Of a stretch of 64,000 nucleotides of DNA, positions 11,068 to 19,995 are shown piece after piece; position 1 is the first letter of the stretch, and each line of letters opens with the position of its first letter. The DNA is taken from assembly GCF_026262505.1 (NCBI RefSeq), contig NC_067206.1, positions 9,110,268 to 9,174,267 on the forward strand, written 5' to 3'. The DNA comes from Trichomonas vaginalis G3 (lineage: Eukaryota > Parabasalia > Trichomonadida > Trichomonadidae). The position numbers were made by a program, and so were the translations under genes. The notes under the pieces were generated by a model that searched no databases, was not told the DNA's origin, and saw only the letters and a list, made by a program, of their open reading frames with translations.

Positions 11068-14000
11068 AGAGGTGGGTCAACGATAGAATAAGGTTAAAAA
11101 TTTCGTTTCGAGCATAATAAATCAATTATATTGAGCTATCTAATAAATATATTTAAATAATATCATAATAGATAAATCATACACTTCCTAATAAATCATT
11201 TTGAATATGGATGAATAGCATAAAAATGATCTCTTGAAGTGTAATTTGAAGAAAAAACGAATCATGATAAAAAGGTAGGTTTATCGAGTATAAATTGTTT
11301 ATTTGTAAAACCATTAATAAATTTAACTTCAAATGATAGGGTCAAGTTTGAATGCAAAATTCTAAATAATTTTCTATTAGAATTCTTAGAGCTTGATTCT
11401 AATGTAATGTGTTCTTAGTAAAGTATCGTAAACGAGATATCCAATTAGGAACCACACGTTTGTTTTTAAAATAAAATTTGTACTTTTTGAATTAAGACCG
11501 AAGTTTGGTAGATCATATCAACAGTGCAAATTGTTCGTGATACTAGTAAGTTAATTGAAAAATGATGATGAGAAAAAAAGGGAGTAGAATGATAGGACAT
11601 ATCACACCAAAAATAAATGAATTTTTGTAAATCAAATATGATTAAATGAATTTAAATAGATTATAGGAGATAGTAATTAATAAAAAAAAGTAAAATGTTA
11701 TTCACCAAAAAAGTACGTTAGTTAACGGTTTTTTAATAGTAAAATAAATATAAAATACACAATAGGAAAGTCATGTAGAATTAGTTATTATTAAAATTAT
11801 AGAGAAAAGGAGCAAGATAAATTAAAAAAAAATTCTCGAAATTTGAATACAAATGCCTTTTTAAAAAGTGTTTGTATTAATTTCGAGAATCCTAATTTTC
11901 GAAAATTGAAACGACGAGTTTCAATTTTCGAAAATTACAAATTTTATTATAACGTTTTAGACTAAATTATTTAGATTTTAAAAAGAATATTAAAAGTATA
12001 ATATGAGTTTGTGAAAATGATTTCAACATTAGATAAAATAAATCGAATGAGATATAAAAATGATAAAGTTACTGTTTTAACCGTAATGACTTGTATATGT
12101 GTTGTATTTGCTAAATAATTGGATATGGAAATAAAGAATTTATCTAATTATCATTATTGTGCTATATTGAATGTGATGAGTAGTTTGAAATTGATAATAA
12201 ATTAATTTATTGAATCAGTTAACATCTGAAGAAATTTTGAAGGGTATATATGACGTACAAATGTACTAATCTCAAACGATTGGTACATATGTATCAACTT
12301 TTTTTGAATCACAAAAAATTCAAAGAAAATTTGAAACCAAGACAGATATAACAATGATATGTCTACCTTTGAACTGTATATGACAGTTCATATGCATCAA
12401 AAACAGATTGTTGATGCATATGTTTCATCTTTTCTTTAAATCAAAGAAGATTCAAAGAAAAGTGGATAGAAAGAAAGCCATTGTTTTGTGATGGCTTTCT
12501 TTAAAAGCATATATTGGTTAGAATTGTACAAGTCTCAAAGAATTAGTAGATATGTATCAACTTGTCTTGAAATCATAAAGGATTCGAAGAAAAATTGAAA
12601 AAAAGACAGCCATTGATAGACAATGGTTGTCTTTTTGTGCAACATTCACTTGTATTGACAACAATAACAAGTTATTGTTGCTCATAATGCAACTTTGTGA
12701 AGAATCATTTGTGATTCTTCTTAAAGTTGTATCAAAGACACTCATTATTATATAATGATTGTCTTTGTGTGCAACATTCACTTGTATTGACAACAATAAC
12801 AAGTTATTGTTGCTCATAATGCAACTTTGTGAAGAATCATTTGTGATTCTTCTCAAAGTTATATCAAAGACACTCATTATTATATAATGATTGTCTTTGT
12901 GTGCAACATTCACTTGTATTGACAACAATAACAAGTTATTGTTGCTCATAATGCAACTTTGTGAAGAATCATTTGTGATTCTTCTTAAAGTTGTATCAAA
13001 GACACTCATTATTATATAATGATTGTCTTTGTGTGCAACATTCACTTGTATTGACAACAATAACAAGTTATTGTTGCTCATAATGCAACTTTGTGAAGAA
13101 TCATTTGTGATTCTTCTCAAAGTTGCATCAAAGACACTCATTATTATATAATGATTGTCTTTGTTTCAACTTTTCTTCGAATCTTTTGTGATTCAAAGAA
13201 AAGTTGATCTAAAAGTACCAAACGTTTGAGATTGGTACATTTGTACGCAATATATGCTTTGAAAGAAAGCCATGACAAAAGAATGTCTGTCTTTGTTTCA
13301 ACTTTTCTTCGAATCTTTTGTGATTCAAAGAAAAGATGAAACATATGCATCAACAATCTGTTTTTGATGCATATGAACTGTCATATACAGTTCAAAGGTA
13401 GACATATCATTGTTATGTCTGTCTTTGTTTCAACTTTTCTTCGAATCTTTTGTGATTCAAAGAAAAGATGAAACATATGCATCAACAATCTGTTTTTGAT
13501 GCATATGAACTGTCATATACAGTTCAAAGGTAGACATATCATTGTTATGTCTGTCTTTGTTTCAACTTTTCTTCGAATCTTTTGTGCTTCAAAGAAAAGA
13601 TGAAACATATGCATCAACAATCTGTTGTTGATACATCTGAATTGTATTATACCCTCTAAAAGAAACCCTAACAATCAAATAGCTTTCGTTCTATCAATTT
13701 TTCTTCGAATCTTTTATGATTTATAAAAGAATTTATAAATATAATCAGATTCAATTCTAACTTTACATATATATACTATTTATCTATATAAATATTCAAA
13801 ATACTAGTTAAATAAAATTATTAGACATAATTCAACATAATATATTCAAAATATAAAATTATGTCCTTTTTGAACTAAAATCTCTAATATCAAAAATACC
13901 CCTAGTCTCATAAGTTAAATACTTCATCAAACTCATAATATAAATATTAGAAAAAAAAATATAATTTATATATCCTTTTTCTTTTTGAATCAATATATGG

Positions 14001-14603
14001 AAATTATTACCAACACTACTAGTACAATTCATCCAATATTCCTAAATATGTTCTTTTCGATAATAATTTTTCTTTGAAAAATTGTATGCTGAAAAGTTAT
14101 TCAAAAATCCAATCCATGAGTGGAAATCATCAATACTAATATATGACCAATTAAATATAATGTTTCTAGCATTCTTATAGTCCAATTTTTCTCTCACAAA
14201 TTATAAAATTTTATTTTCAACTTAACTGTCCTATCTCATTTAAATCTTTATTGTATTATCAATATATTTGTATTATTTCTCCCTATGAATTTCGCTATAA
14301 CTTATTTTATAATTTTTTCGTAAAACTTTTATAGATTTCATATTTGTATATATTCATTGACTAAAATAAACAAATTTTCATTATTTAGATTTTTGATTTT
14401 CTCATTGTTTGTTTTTCTTTTTATAACTTTTATAAAAAAATCTTTTTTCTTAATCAATTTATTAACAAAATTTCTCGAAAATTAACGTGAGAAATCCTTA
14501 ACCATATGTCATTTCATACTCATATAGGTACTCCCTGCTTACATTATAAAACTCAAGGAATTCTGATAGAGATTCGATTTTGAGCTATCGTTGACCCACC
14601 TCT
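11068..14603. mobile_element. Non-autonomous DNA transposon, 19-bp TIR, 8-bp TSD
   Basis: Left end AGAGGTGGGTCAACGATAG (11068-11086) is the exact reverse complement of the right end (14585-14603). Both ends are flanked by the direct 8-bp repeat ATGACAAG (11060-11067 and 14604-14611). The 3536-bp interior has no transposase-like frame. It holds AT-rich DNA, a hairpin-rich segment near 11830-11940 and a 132-bp satellite. An 8-bp TSD is typical of hAT elements. A 9-bp reading (TATGACAAG) would suit MULEs, so the superfamily is open. It separates the kinase gene from its original upstream DNA. Confidence 0.88.
12290..13660. repeat. 132-bp palindromic satellite inside the 3.5-kb transposon
   Basis: Four copies of a 132-bp unit start at 12639, 12771, 12903 and 13035. 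A second unit type with the same spacing follows (13165, 13293, 13425, 13557), and an inverted partner of it lies at 12290-12600. Units contain internal hairpins such as AACAATAAC/GTTATTGTT and GAAGAATCA/TGATTCTTC. Because 132 is a multiple of three, a 194-codon open frame with a 44-residue repeat appears on the minus strand. This is a consequence of the repeat. Confidence 0.9.
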
Positions 14604-15007
14604 ATGACAAGTAAATTCTCAATGAAAGTCTATTATCTGGCGATTTAAAATGCCAAACCATGACATAATGTTTTTACAGAGTCCAAATCATAGGCTGTTG
14701 ATCCATTTCCAAATTTCAAAGGAGAAAGGGACAGACTAGCCCATTGTCACTTTTCAATTTAGCAAATGAACGCTTATGGAGTGAGTTAGTATGGTTAAGT
14801 TGGGTACTGTGGCACTGCGCGCCTCCGTACACCACTTAACGGTTTTGACACTTTACGTAACCGGTAACGTATATTTTACAACACAAACGACAACACTAAC
14901 TTAACCTTAAATATTTACAAAGCCACCAACCACTTCACTAACGAACTCACTAATGTAAAAAATAAACGTTCTCACTATCGTTCTCACTAACGACTTCACT
15001 AATGTTC

Positions 15008-15292
15008 TCATAAATTTTCCTCAATATCTTCATCATCAGTGTTAACCCTATTGTAGTCATACTTGAAGCCATAAACTTTCTCTAACTTCTTAACGTACAA
15101 TTTACATAACTTACCTTCGTCATCGTATGGTTTAATGATATAACTATTTCTATCTTTATACACAGTCAATGAAAAGTCAACTGGTCTCGGATGTATTTGA
15201 AAGAACATGTTATGCTCAGGAAGGAAGAATAAATGTTTAAATGTATGTTTGTTATACTGTGGAATTCGAATGAGTTGCTTTTGTTCTGTCAT
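15008..15292 (-). CDS. TIR-encoded 94-aa protein, left copy
   Basis: Intact gene lying wholly inside the TIR. An identical protein is therefore encoded at 37094-37378 at the other end, both transcribed outward. The N-terminus has a basic and aromatic stretch (His-Thr-Phe-Lys-His-Leu-Phe-Phe), the middle reads like small beta strands, and the last 15 residues are acidic. No recognised family. A diverged homologue sits at the same place in copy C (55834-56160), so the position is under constraint. Being in the terminus, it could encode a terminal-protein-like or end-binding factor, but nothing in the sequence proves that. The TTTTTATTTGGATGTAA leader before the ATG matches other genes of this element. 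Confidence 0.75.
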   Translation of the reverse strand: MTEQKQLIRIPQYNKHTFKHLFFLPEHNMFFQIHPRPVDFSLTVYKDRNSYIIKPYDDEGKLCKLYVKKLEKVYGFKYDYNRVNTDDEDIEENL

Positions 15293-15387
15293 TTACATCC
15301 AAATAAAAATTTTCAGTAAAAAAAAAATAAACTTAAAAATTAATGATATCACCACCCTCACACGTATGAAAACATAGCGCAAAAATA

Positions 15388-15445
15388 AATTTAGGTGAAG
15401 TGGTGAGATTTCACCTCTTTTTTCACCTGTTTTTTCACCCACTTG
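15388..15445. promoter_or_regulatory. GGTGAGATTTCACC iteron, left TIR of copy B
   Basis: AGGTGAAG, then the near-palindrome GGTGAGATTTCACC, then two TTTTTTCACC repeats. It lies between the TIR ORF start and the stop codon of the next minus-strand gene. An identical inverted block is in the right TIR. Confidence 0.6.
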
Positions 15446-15448
15446 AAT

Positions 15449-15964
15449 TCATTGCTTTATAACTCTCTTCCTTGGTTTCTTTTTAGTTGCTTTCTTCACG
15501 TCTGTCTCCAACTTGACTGTCTTTCTTCTTCGTCCGTAATGATACCAATTACTTCCACCAGTCAATGGGTCAAATGGTCTTTCGTAAGGGTTTCCATACA
15601 TTCCATAGGGACCATACGGAAGAACTACTGGTGGAGGAAGAGTTCCATCGACTCTATTTAAATGCATTGTTTCACCTTTCATCTGGTCATTAAAGTCTTT
15701 TGCGTGTTTTGCAAACTCATCGTCCTTTCCTAAAGCATTTTCTGACTCAGTCGCAACCAAATTGGATGCTTTATTTATGAGTCCTATTTTATTTAATCTT
15801 AACTTCTTTGCAACCCAGCCTCCAATCTTTCCTTTATTTGCATCTAATGTCTTCGAAACTCTTCCTCCACTCATTTTATTTACTGCGTCATAAGCTCCAA
15901 GTGCTTTTGCTCCAAATGCTAATGCTTTTGTTCCCATTGCGCCTAAAGCTGCCCAAGCTACCAT
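15449..15964 (-). CDS. Basic Gly/Ala-rich virion protein candidate (171 aa)
   Basis: Begins with an Ala/Gly-rich, weakly amphipathic stretch (Val-Ala-Trp-Ala-Ala-Leu-Gly-Ala-Met-Gly, residues 2-11, and on to about 30). A charged helical middle follows, then a Pro/Gly/Tyr-rich segment (residues 110-140) and a strongly basic tail (Lys-Lys-Lys-Pro-Arg-Lys-Arg near 161-167). Amphipathic N-terminus plus basic C-terminus resembles the layout of adenovirus pVI-like or core-type minor virion proteins found in Polintons, but this is analogy only. The start overlaps the stop of the upstream 65-residue gene (TAAATG), implying coupled expression. Near-identical copies are at 56316-56831 and, broken, at 1207-1720. 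Confidence 0.78.
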   Translation of the reverse strand: MVAWAALGAMGTKALAFGAKALGAYDAVNKMSGGRVSKTLDANKGKIGGWVAKKLRLNKIGLINKASNLVATESENALGKDDEFAKHAKDFNDQMKGETMHLNRVDGTLPPPVVLPYGPYGMYGNPYERPFDPLTGGSNWYHYGRRRKTVKLETDVKKATKKKPRKRVIKQ

Positions 15965-16162
15965 TTACACCATATTAAAATCATCTCTCTTCAATATTAT
16001 CTCATAAAAGTTCTCGTTACTGGAGAAAGTCAATGAAACATAAACATTCTCATTCATAAACTTCTTTCTTATATCATCTATTCGCTTCAAAATGTCTGAA
16101 CAATTGCTAACATCTTCTACAACAGTTATTTCATCATGAATGACCTTCAAGAACAAGCTCAT
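15965..16162 (-). CDS. Small Polinton protein (65 aa)
   Basis: Intact 65-residue gene between the minor capsid candidate and the basic protein, on the same strand, with overlapping or abutting stop and start codons on both sides. It has a hydrophobic N-terminus (Met-Ser-Leu-Phe-Leu-Lys-Val-Ile), then an acidic and helical middle. Not recognised. In copy C the same gene carries a double-hairpin insertion and a frame change (56832-57052). Confidence 0.65.
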   Translation of the reverse strand: MSLFLKVIHDEITVVEDVSNCSDILKRIDDIRKKFMNENVYVSLTFSSNENFYEIILKRDDFNMV

Positions 16163-17044
16163 TTAATATGCTATTAAAATCATCTCAATAATGAGTCCAT
16201 CCTTTCCATCTTTAGGTAGCACAACATCTTTCATTGAAGAAGGTTCGACAAGTCTTATGTTAAACTTACTGACAAAGTTTGTTATACTATAATGCTTCGG
16301 TGGCGAATACATGTAGTTTGAAAGACATAATATAGATTCTTCAGCAAATTCACTTATACTGGATTTTATAACAATGTTCTCACGAGACCAAATACCACCA
16401 ATTGACAATCTTGTAAGCAATCCTGCTGAACCTTCAACTGTAAACGTCGATGGTAACATTCCACGAAGGTCATCTATTGACATCTTTGAGTCACTGAATT
16501 TAAATATTTTCTTAAAGCAATCGTCATTATCTAACCATGCAATAGCTTTGAAGTTTTCATTCGAATATACATCTGCTTCATTAAATGTAAAACCCGACTT
16601 CTTTGCAGAGATGACTTTAAAATCTATTGAGTTTGTTTCAAAATTATATGCTATGCTAACTTCTGAAGGTAATGGATGTCCTTCCGCAGTCAGTTGTTCT
16701 CTCACTACCGTTTGAAGCTTTGTGTTAAAAACTTTCATGTCATCTCCTGTGTCTAGGTTCACATACACAGCAACAGGAAAACTATCTTGCTTCTTTGTTT
16801 CATCATTATACCTCAAAACATTAAAGTTCTTCAATAATATTGTTCTTCCTGCTGGAATACTTCGAACCTGTCTGATTTCAATAGCTTTCTCACCTCCTAC
16901 ATACTCTACCCAGTGCCTTGGATATTCATAAGTATACTGACTTTCTTGAATTTTGGTAGGTTTCATCATAACGTGTTCATAGTATATCTTTATACTCTTG
17001 TCAGTTAGACTCGGTGCTATGTTCTGAATATTTCTGACTTGCAT
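16163..17044 (-). CDS. Penton-like minor capsid protein candidate (293 aa)
   Basis: Intact. I chose the ATG at 17044 (Met-Gln-Val-Arg-Asn), not the more upstream ATG at 17131, because the longer version would run antisense through the ATPase start. In copies A and C too, the 17044-type start gives a clean 16-bp divergent spacer. The protein has a Tyr-Glu-Tyr-Pro-Arg-His-Trp-Val motif near residue 45, shared in pattern (aromatic-x-Pro-x-x-Trp) with the proteins at 32933-33790 and 50397-51245. All three are 280-300 residues, beta-rich and near other virion genes. That suggests a family of jelly-roll minor capsid or penton-type proteins, as described for Polintons. Assignment rests on size, context and the shared motif. 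Confidence 0.7.
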   Translation of the reverse strand: MQVRNIQNIAPSLTDKSIKIYYEHVMMKPTKIQESQYTYEYPRHWVEYVGGEKAIEIRQVRSIPAGRTILLKNFNVLRYNDETKKQDSFPVAVYVNLDTGDDMKVFNTKLQTVVREQLTAEGHPLPSEVSIAYNFETNSIDFKVISAKKSGFTFNEADVYSNENFKAIAWLDNDDCFKKIFKFSDSKMSIDDLRGMLPSTFTVEGSAGLLTRLSIGGIWSRENIVIKSSISEFAEESILCLSNYMYSPPKHYSITNFVSKFNIRLVEPSSMKDVVLPKDGKDGLIIEMILIAY

Positions 17045-17060
17045 TTTTAATGGAGATAAA
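17045..17060. promoter_or_regulatory. 16-bp bidirectional promoter candidate
   Basis: Spacer TTTTTAATGGAGATAA between divergent ATGs of the minor capsid candidate and the ATPase, identical in copies A and C. A very similar spacer lies at 19979-19995. Confidence 0.55.
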
Positions 17061-17943
17061 ATGAAGCATTTAATACATGACGTAGATGAAGACATGAATG
17101 AAACTACAGACAAACTTAACTCTTCTCTCATTCTTCCTTTCAGTAAGGACTATGAGTTCTGTTCAAATGGCGTTTATTTCTATTGTGGAAAGATGGGTTC
17201 AGGTAAGACATTTAACCTCATTCGTCATATACTCATAACAGAACGTTTAGGAAATGACTCATATTATGACCAAATCATTATATCAGCAACTTCAGACTCT
17301 ATGGACTCAACAGCGAAAACATTTATGTCAAAAGTTCAAGCCTCTGTCGTTAAAGTTCCAGACAGTGAACTCATTGAATTTCTTCAACGTTACATTCGAC
17401 GTAAGAGGAAATATTATGCCATCGTTGAATTATACAGTCAGGAATGCAAAAGACTTTGAGGAGATGGAAAATTATTGACAAACACCACTTACGTCAGTAC
17501 TCAGGAGTTTACGATATGAAACGACTGACAAACTACATTCTATCAAAACTTTCAAAATACCCCTTCAAAAAATATCCTTCAAACACTCTGCTCGTTTGCG
17601 ACGACTTCGCTGGTAAAGGTTTAGTGTCAAAACCAGACTCACCATTAGCTAATATCATTACTAAGTCAGACATTACCACTTAACTGTAGCAATACTTATG
17701 CAAACATGGAGGTTTTTAGCTTTAAACATAAAACGTCTCATAACTGACTTCGTTATCTTTCAAGGTTTCTCACGTTATGATATTGAACTCATTTGGAAAC
17801 AGTCAGGTATAACATTACCTTTTGAAGAAATTTGGGAAGCATATAAGTCTCTCATCTCTCCTCGTTCATACCTTGAGATTCATATCATGACTAATACCAT
17901 TAAAGTCAAAAATATTCCATGGGAACGACCAACATTGTTTTAA
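17061..17943 (+). pseudogene. FtsK/HerA-type packaging ATPase, frameshifted
   Basis: Same gene as the intact 295-residue copy at 57951. Walker A is present. The frame is lost near 17430-17475 (missing bases around Val-Glu-Leu-Tyr and Met-Glu-Lys) and again near 17664 (AAAG reduced to AAG). Walker B (Leu-Leu-Val-Cys-Asp-Asp-Phe) is in the second open piece. Its stop codon overlaps the stop of the convergent gene at 17940. Confidence 0.88.
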
Positions 17944-18332
17944 AGTTTAACCTTCAATTGACTGATGGTAAACAAATTCCATGCATCTCTGTCGCCATTT
18001 CTGTTAATATTTTTGCTGTCATTCATATCATCCACTTCTCCATCCGTTAGCTTTTGAGGATATGCGTTAGAATAGCTGTTCTTAAATGAAGGCTTTTCAC
18101 CTTTGAGAGCATAAACTCTATAACTTTCTGCATACTTTATGTTTGAACCTCCTGAGCCATCATTGACATAAATTTTTATAGGCTTCCACCCTTTGTTCAT
18201 GTTCCTGCTTCTTCCCTTAGCTCTTTTGTTCAGTAGTTCTACATCTTTATACACAGCTCCTGTCTCAGTGAATTCAACAATATTTTCATTCGTTAGCTTT
18301 ACATTCAAACCCTTGTCGAGTATATTGTTCAT
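17940..18332 (-). CDS. Conserved Polinton protein of unknown function (130 aa)
   Basis: Intact counterpart of 3698-4099. A one-base loss before the start removes the Met-Tyr-Glu lead-in seen in copies A and C, so translation would begin three residues later. It has a basic central patch (Lys-Arg-Ala-Lys-Gly-Arg-Ser-Arg) and an Asn/Asp-rich C-terminus. It converges on the ATPase with overlapping stop codons and diverges from the gene at 18366 across about 33 bp. Confidence 0.68.
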   Translation of the reverse strand: MNNILDKGLNVKLTNENIVEFTETGAVYKDVELLNKRAKGRSRNMNKGWKPIKIYVNDGSGGSNIKYAESYRVYALKGEKPSFKNSYSNAYPQKLTDGEVDDMNDSKNINRNGDRDAWNLFTISQLKVKL

Positions 18333-18365
18333 TCATACATATAAAAGGTTTTTATTCTATATGAA

Positions 18366-18978
18366 ATGAGAAGCAAATCCATCTTAGCTGGTGCCGTTAA
18401 TGTTCCAATTGAACCAACATCAAATGTTGACTCACGAACGACAAACAATATTGTCATAAAGAACTATAGTTCAGAGTGTTTGAAAGAAAAAGAACCAGAA
18501 CTGAAATCCGTGAATTTAAACTCAGCTTCAAACGCTAACGCTACATCAGATGTTAAGTTAGAGTATCCACCACTGGACCAATTCTTTCAAGAGAAGCCAA
18601 CGACAACCCTTACACAAATGTTCAAACAAATCCTTCAGATAACGTAGACCATTACCTTCTTCAGTTATACCAAACAATTTTACTCAAAGACGATAAGAAG
18701 CTTTGACAAATCTTATAAGTAAGAACCAAATAATTTTAACAAAGGAGGACCTTGAAAATGTTATCTCACGAATAACAGGGAAACAATGTGTCATTGACTA
18801 TCTCGACCCTGAAATCGAATGCTGTGGTCAAACGCCACCATTCATGAAAATAGGTAACATCCGCATCATTGAAACACCAGGAACTACAGGAGTTGAGTTT
18901 AAGTATAAATATTCGAACGAGTATACAAAACTATCTACTTACTATAAGCTTTGTTTGAAATATGTTTTAGTAAATTAA
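18366..18978 (+). pseudogene. Conserved 204-aa Polinton protein, frameshifted
   Basis: Two open pieces (18366-18647 and 18703-18978) correspond to the N- and C-terminal parts of the intact gene at 59261-59875. Losses near 18580 and 18704 break it. The last four bases overlap the next, convergent gene. Confidence 0.75.
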
Positions 18979-19243
18979 AGCAATTTGTAATATCTATCCA
19001 AAACTTCTTCAACAGTATCGAACTCATCTTCATAATGCAAACCTAATCTTATTGACTTGGTGCAGTTTTCACTAACACAATATAGCGCTTTGCGCTCGGC
19101 GCCTTTGACGCCTTTTTCTGTTCTCTTGACTGACATAACTAACTCATTTGTTTCATCAAACAGCAAAACCAAAGTTCATGACCTAATACATAACATTCAT
19201 ACTTTATATTTTTAGCTCTGAGTTCTCTTGTAAGCTGTTGCAT
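18975..19243 (-). pseudogene. Small Polinton protein (89 aa in copy C), frameshifted
   Basis: Aligns with 59872-60141. A base loss near 19167 separates the N-terminal 25 codons from the rest. It contains the GC-rich hairpin pair (AGCGC-TTT-GCGCT and GGCG...CGCC) in the codons for Lys-Gly-Val-Lys-Gly-Ala-Glu-Arg-Lys-Ala-Leu, around 19083-19113. The N-terminus overlaps the preceding gene by about 40 bases. Confidence 0.68.
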
Positions 19244-19978
19244 TTAATATTTTCTAAAAAGTCAACTTCAACAGTCATTCGCACTGGTGCCTTCAGTTCT
19301 ACAGGCTCTCCTTGAAAGTCAACTAGTCTGAATTGCATGTCTTTCAAATTATGAGGACTAATGCGAACCCATTTACCTAAATGAGTTGCTATGACAGGAA
19401 CGTTTGGAATGAACATTGAATTTACTTCATAACAGAAGGATTTATATTCTACTGAACCTTTACTATTAACTCCTGAAATACCTGTGACATTAGCTATTTT
19501 TGACTCAATGTACAAACAATTGCCATAACATACGTATGGAACAGATTTCATCTCAATCGTTTTGTCAACACTTTTCAAAGGAAATGTCATATGGTATGCT
19601 CCAAAGAAGTTGAACTCTATGACTCATTCGTGTTATCTTAAACTCCTTTGCATAACTGAACTTCAAAACTCCTGCAATAAGTTTAACATTCATTAAGTTT
19701 TCTTCGTTATCCTTGTTTATTGTAGTATTTATGAGAGCATTTAACACTCCAGCTAATGTTTCCATCTTATATTCTACATTATTGTGAAATCTTATTTCGT
19801 GCTTCTTTCCATCTATTTCAAGCTCCATGAAATCTGTTTCATCTGTTATGACAAAAGTTGCGATAGTATTGAAGTCAACCATTCTGAATGCAAGCGCCTC
19901 ATTCTGTAGACCTAAGTTTGTTTGTAGTTTTACTGTCCCGTATTCGTTTGGGTCTGTACTTTGCAAATAGAACAACAT
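19204..19978 (-). pseudogene. Capsid-type protein starting MLFYLQS, frameshifted
   Basis: Two open pieces (19565-19978 and 19204-19590) together cover the ~258-residue protein. Base losses near 19600-19610 break it at the same region that is broken in copy C, though the exact changes differ. Divergent from the fibre gene with a 17-bp spacer. See 60102-60879 for family comments. Confidence 0.72.
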
Positions 19979-19995
19979 TTTATTCTCATTAAAAT
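19979..19995. promoter_or_regulatory. 17-bp bidirectional promoter candidate (capsid-type/fibre)
   Basis: TTTATTCTCATTAAAAT separates two divergent ATGs. The same spacer is present before the fibre genes of copies A and C, and it resembles the spacer before the ATPase (TTAAT followed by GAGA/GAGAATAAA on one strand). Confidence 0.55.

Larger units (their letters stand above)
14784..15473. repeat. Left TIR of copy B
   Basis: About 690 bp, inverted partner of 36911-37602. From the outside in: terminal AGTTAG, an imperfect hairpin (14791-14807 with 14827-14843), a conserved TTTGACACTTTAC block, at least five TTCACTAACG-like repeats (14932-15010), the TIR ORF, and the GGTGA iteron. It extends about 25 bp into the 3' end of the 15449-15964 gene. 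Confidence 0.93.

Noticed and set aside
12557-13141. 194-codon minus-strand frame with a 44-residue repeat
   Set aside because: Arises because the 132-bp satellite period is a multiple of three. The units are palindromic and sit in a non-coding transposon.
17045-17131. Upstream start (Met-Arg-Glu-Glu-Leu) for the minor capsid candidate, also at 2885 and 58021
   Set aside because: It would run antisense through the ATPase N-terminus. The Met-Gln-Val start leaves a conserved 16-bp spacer.
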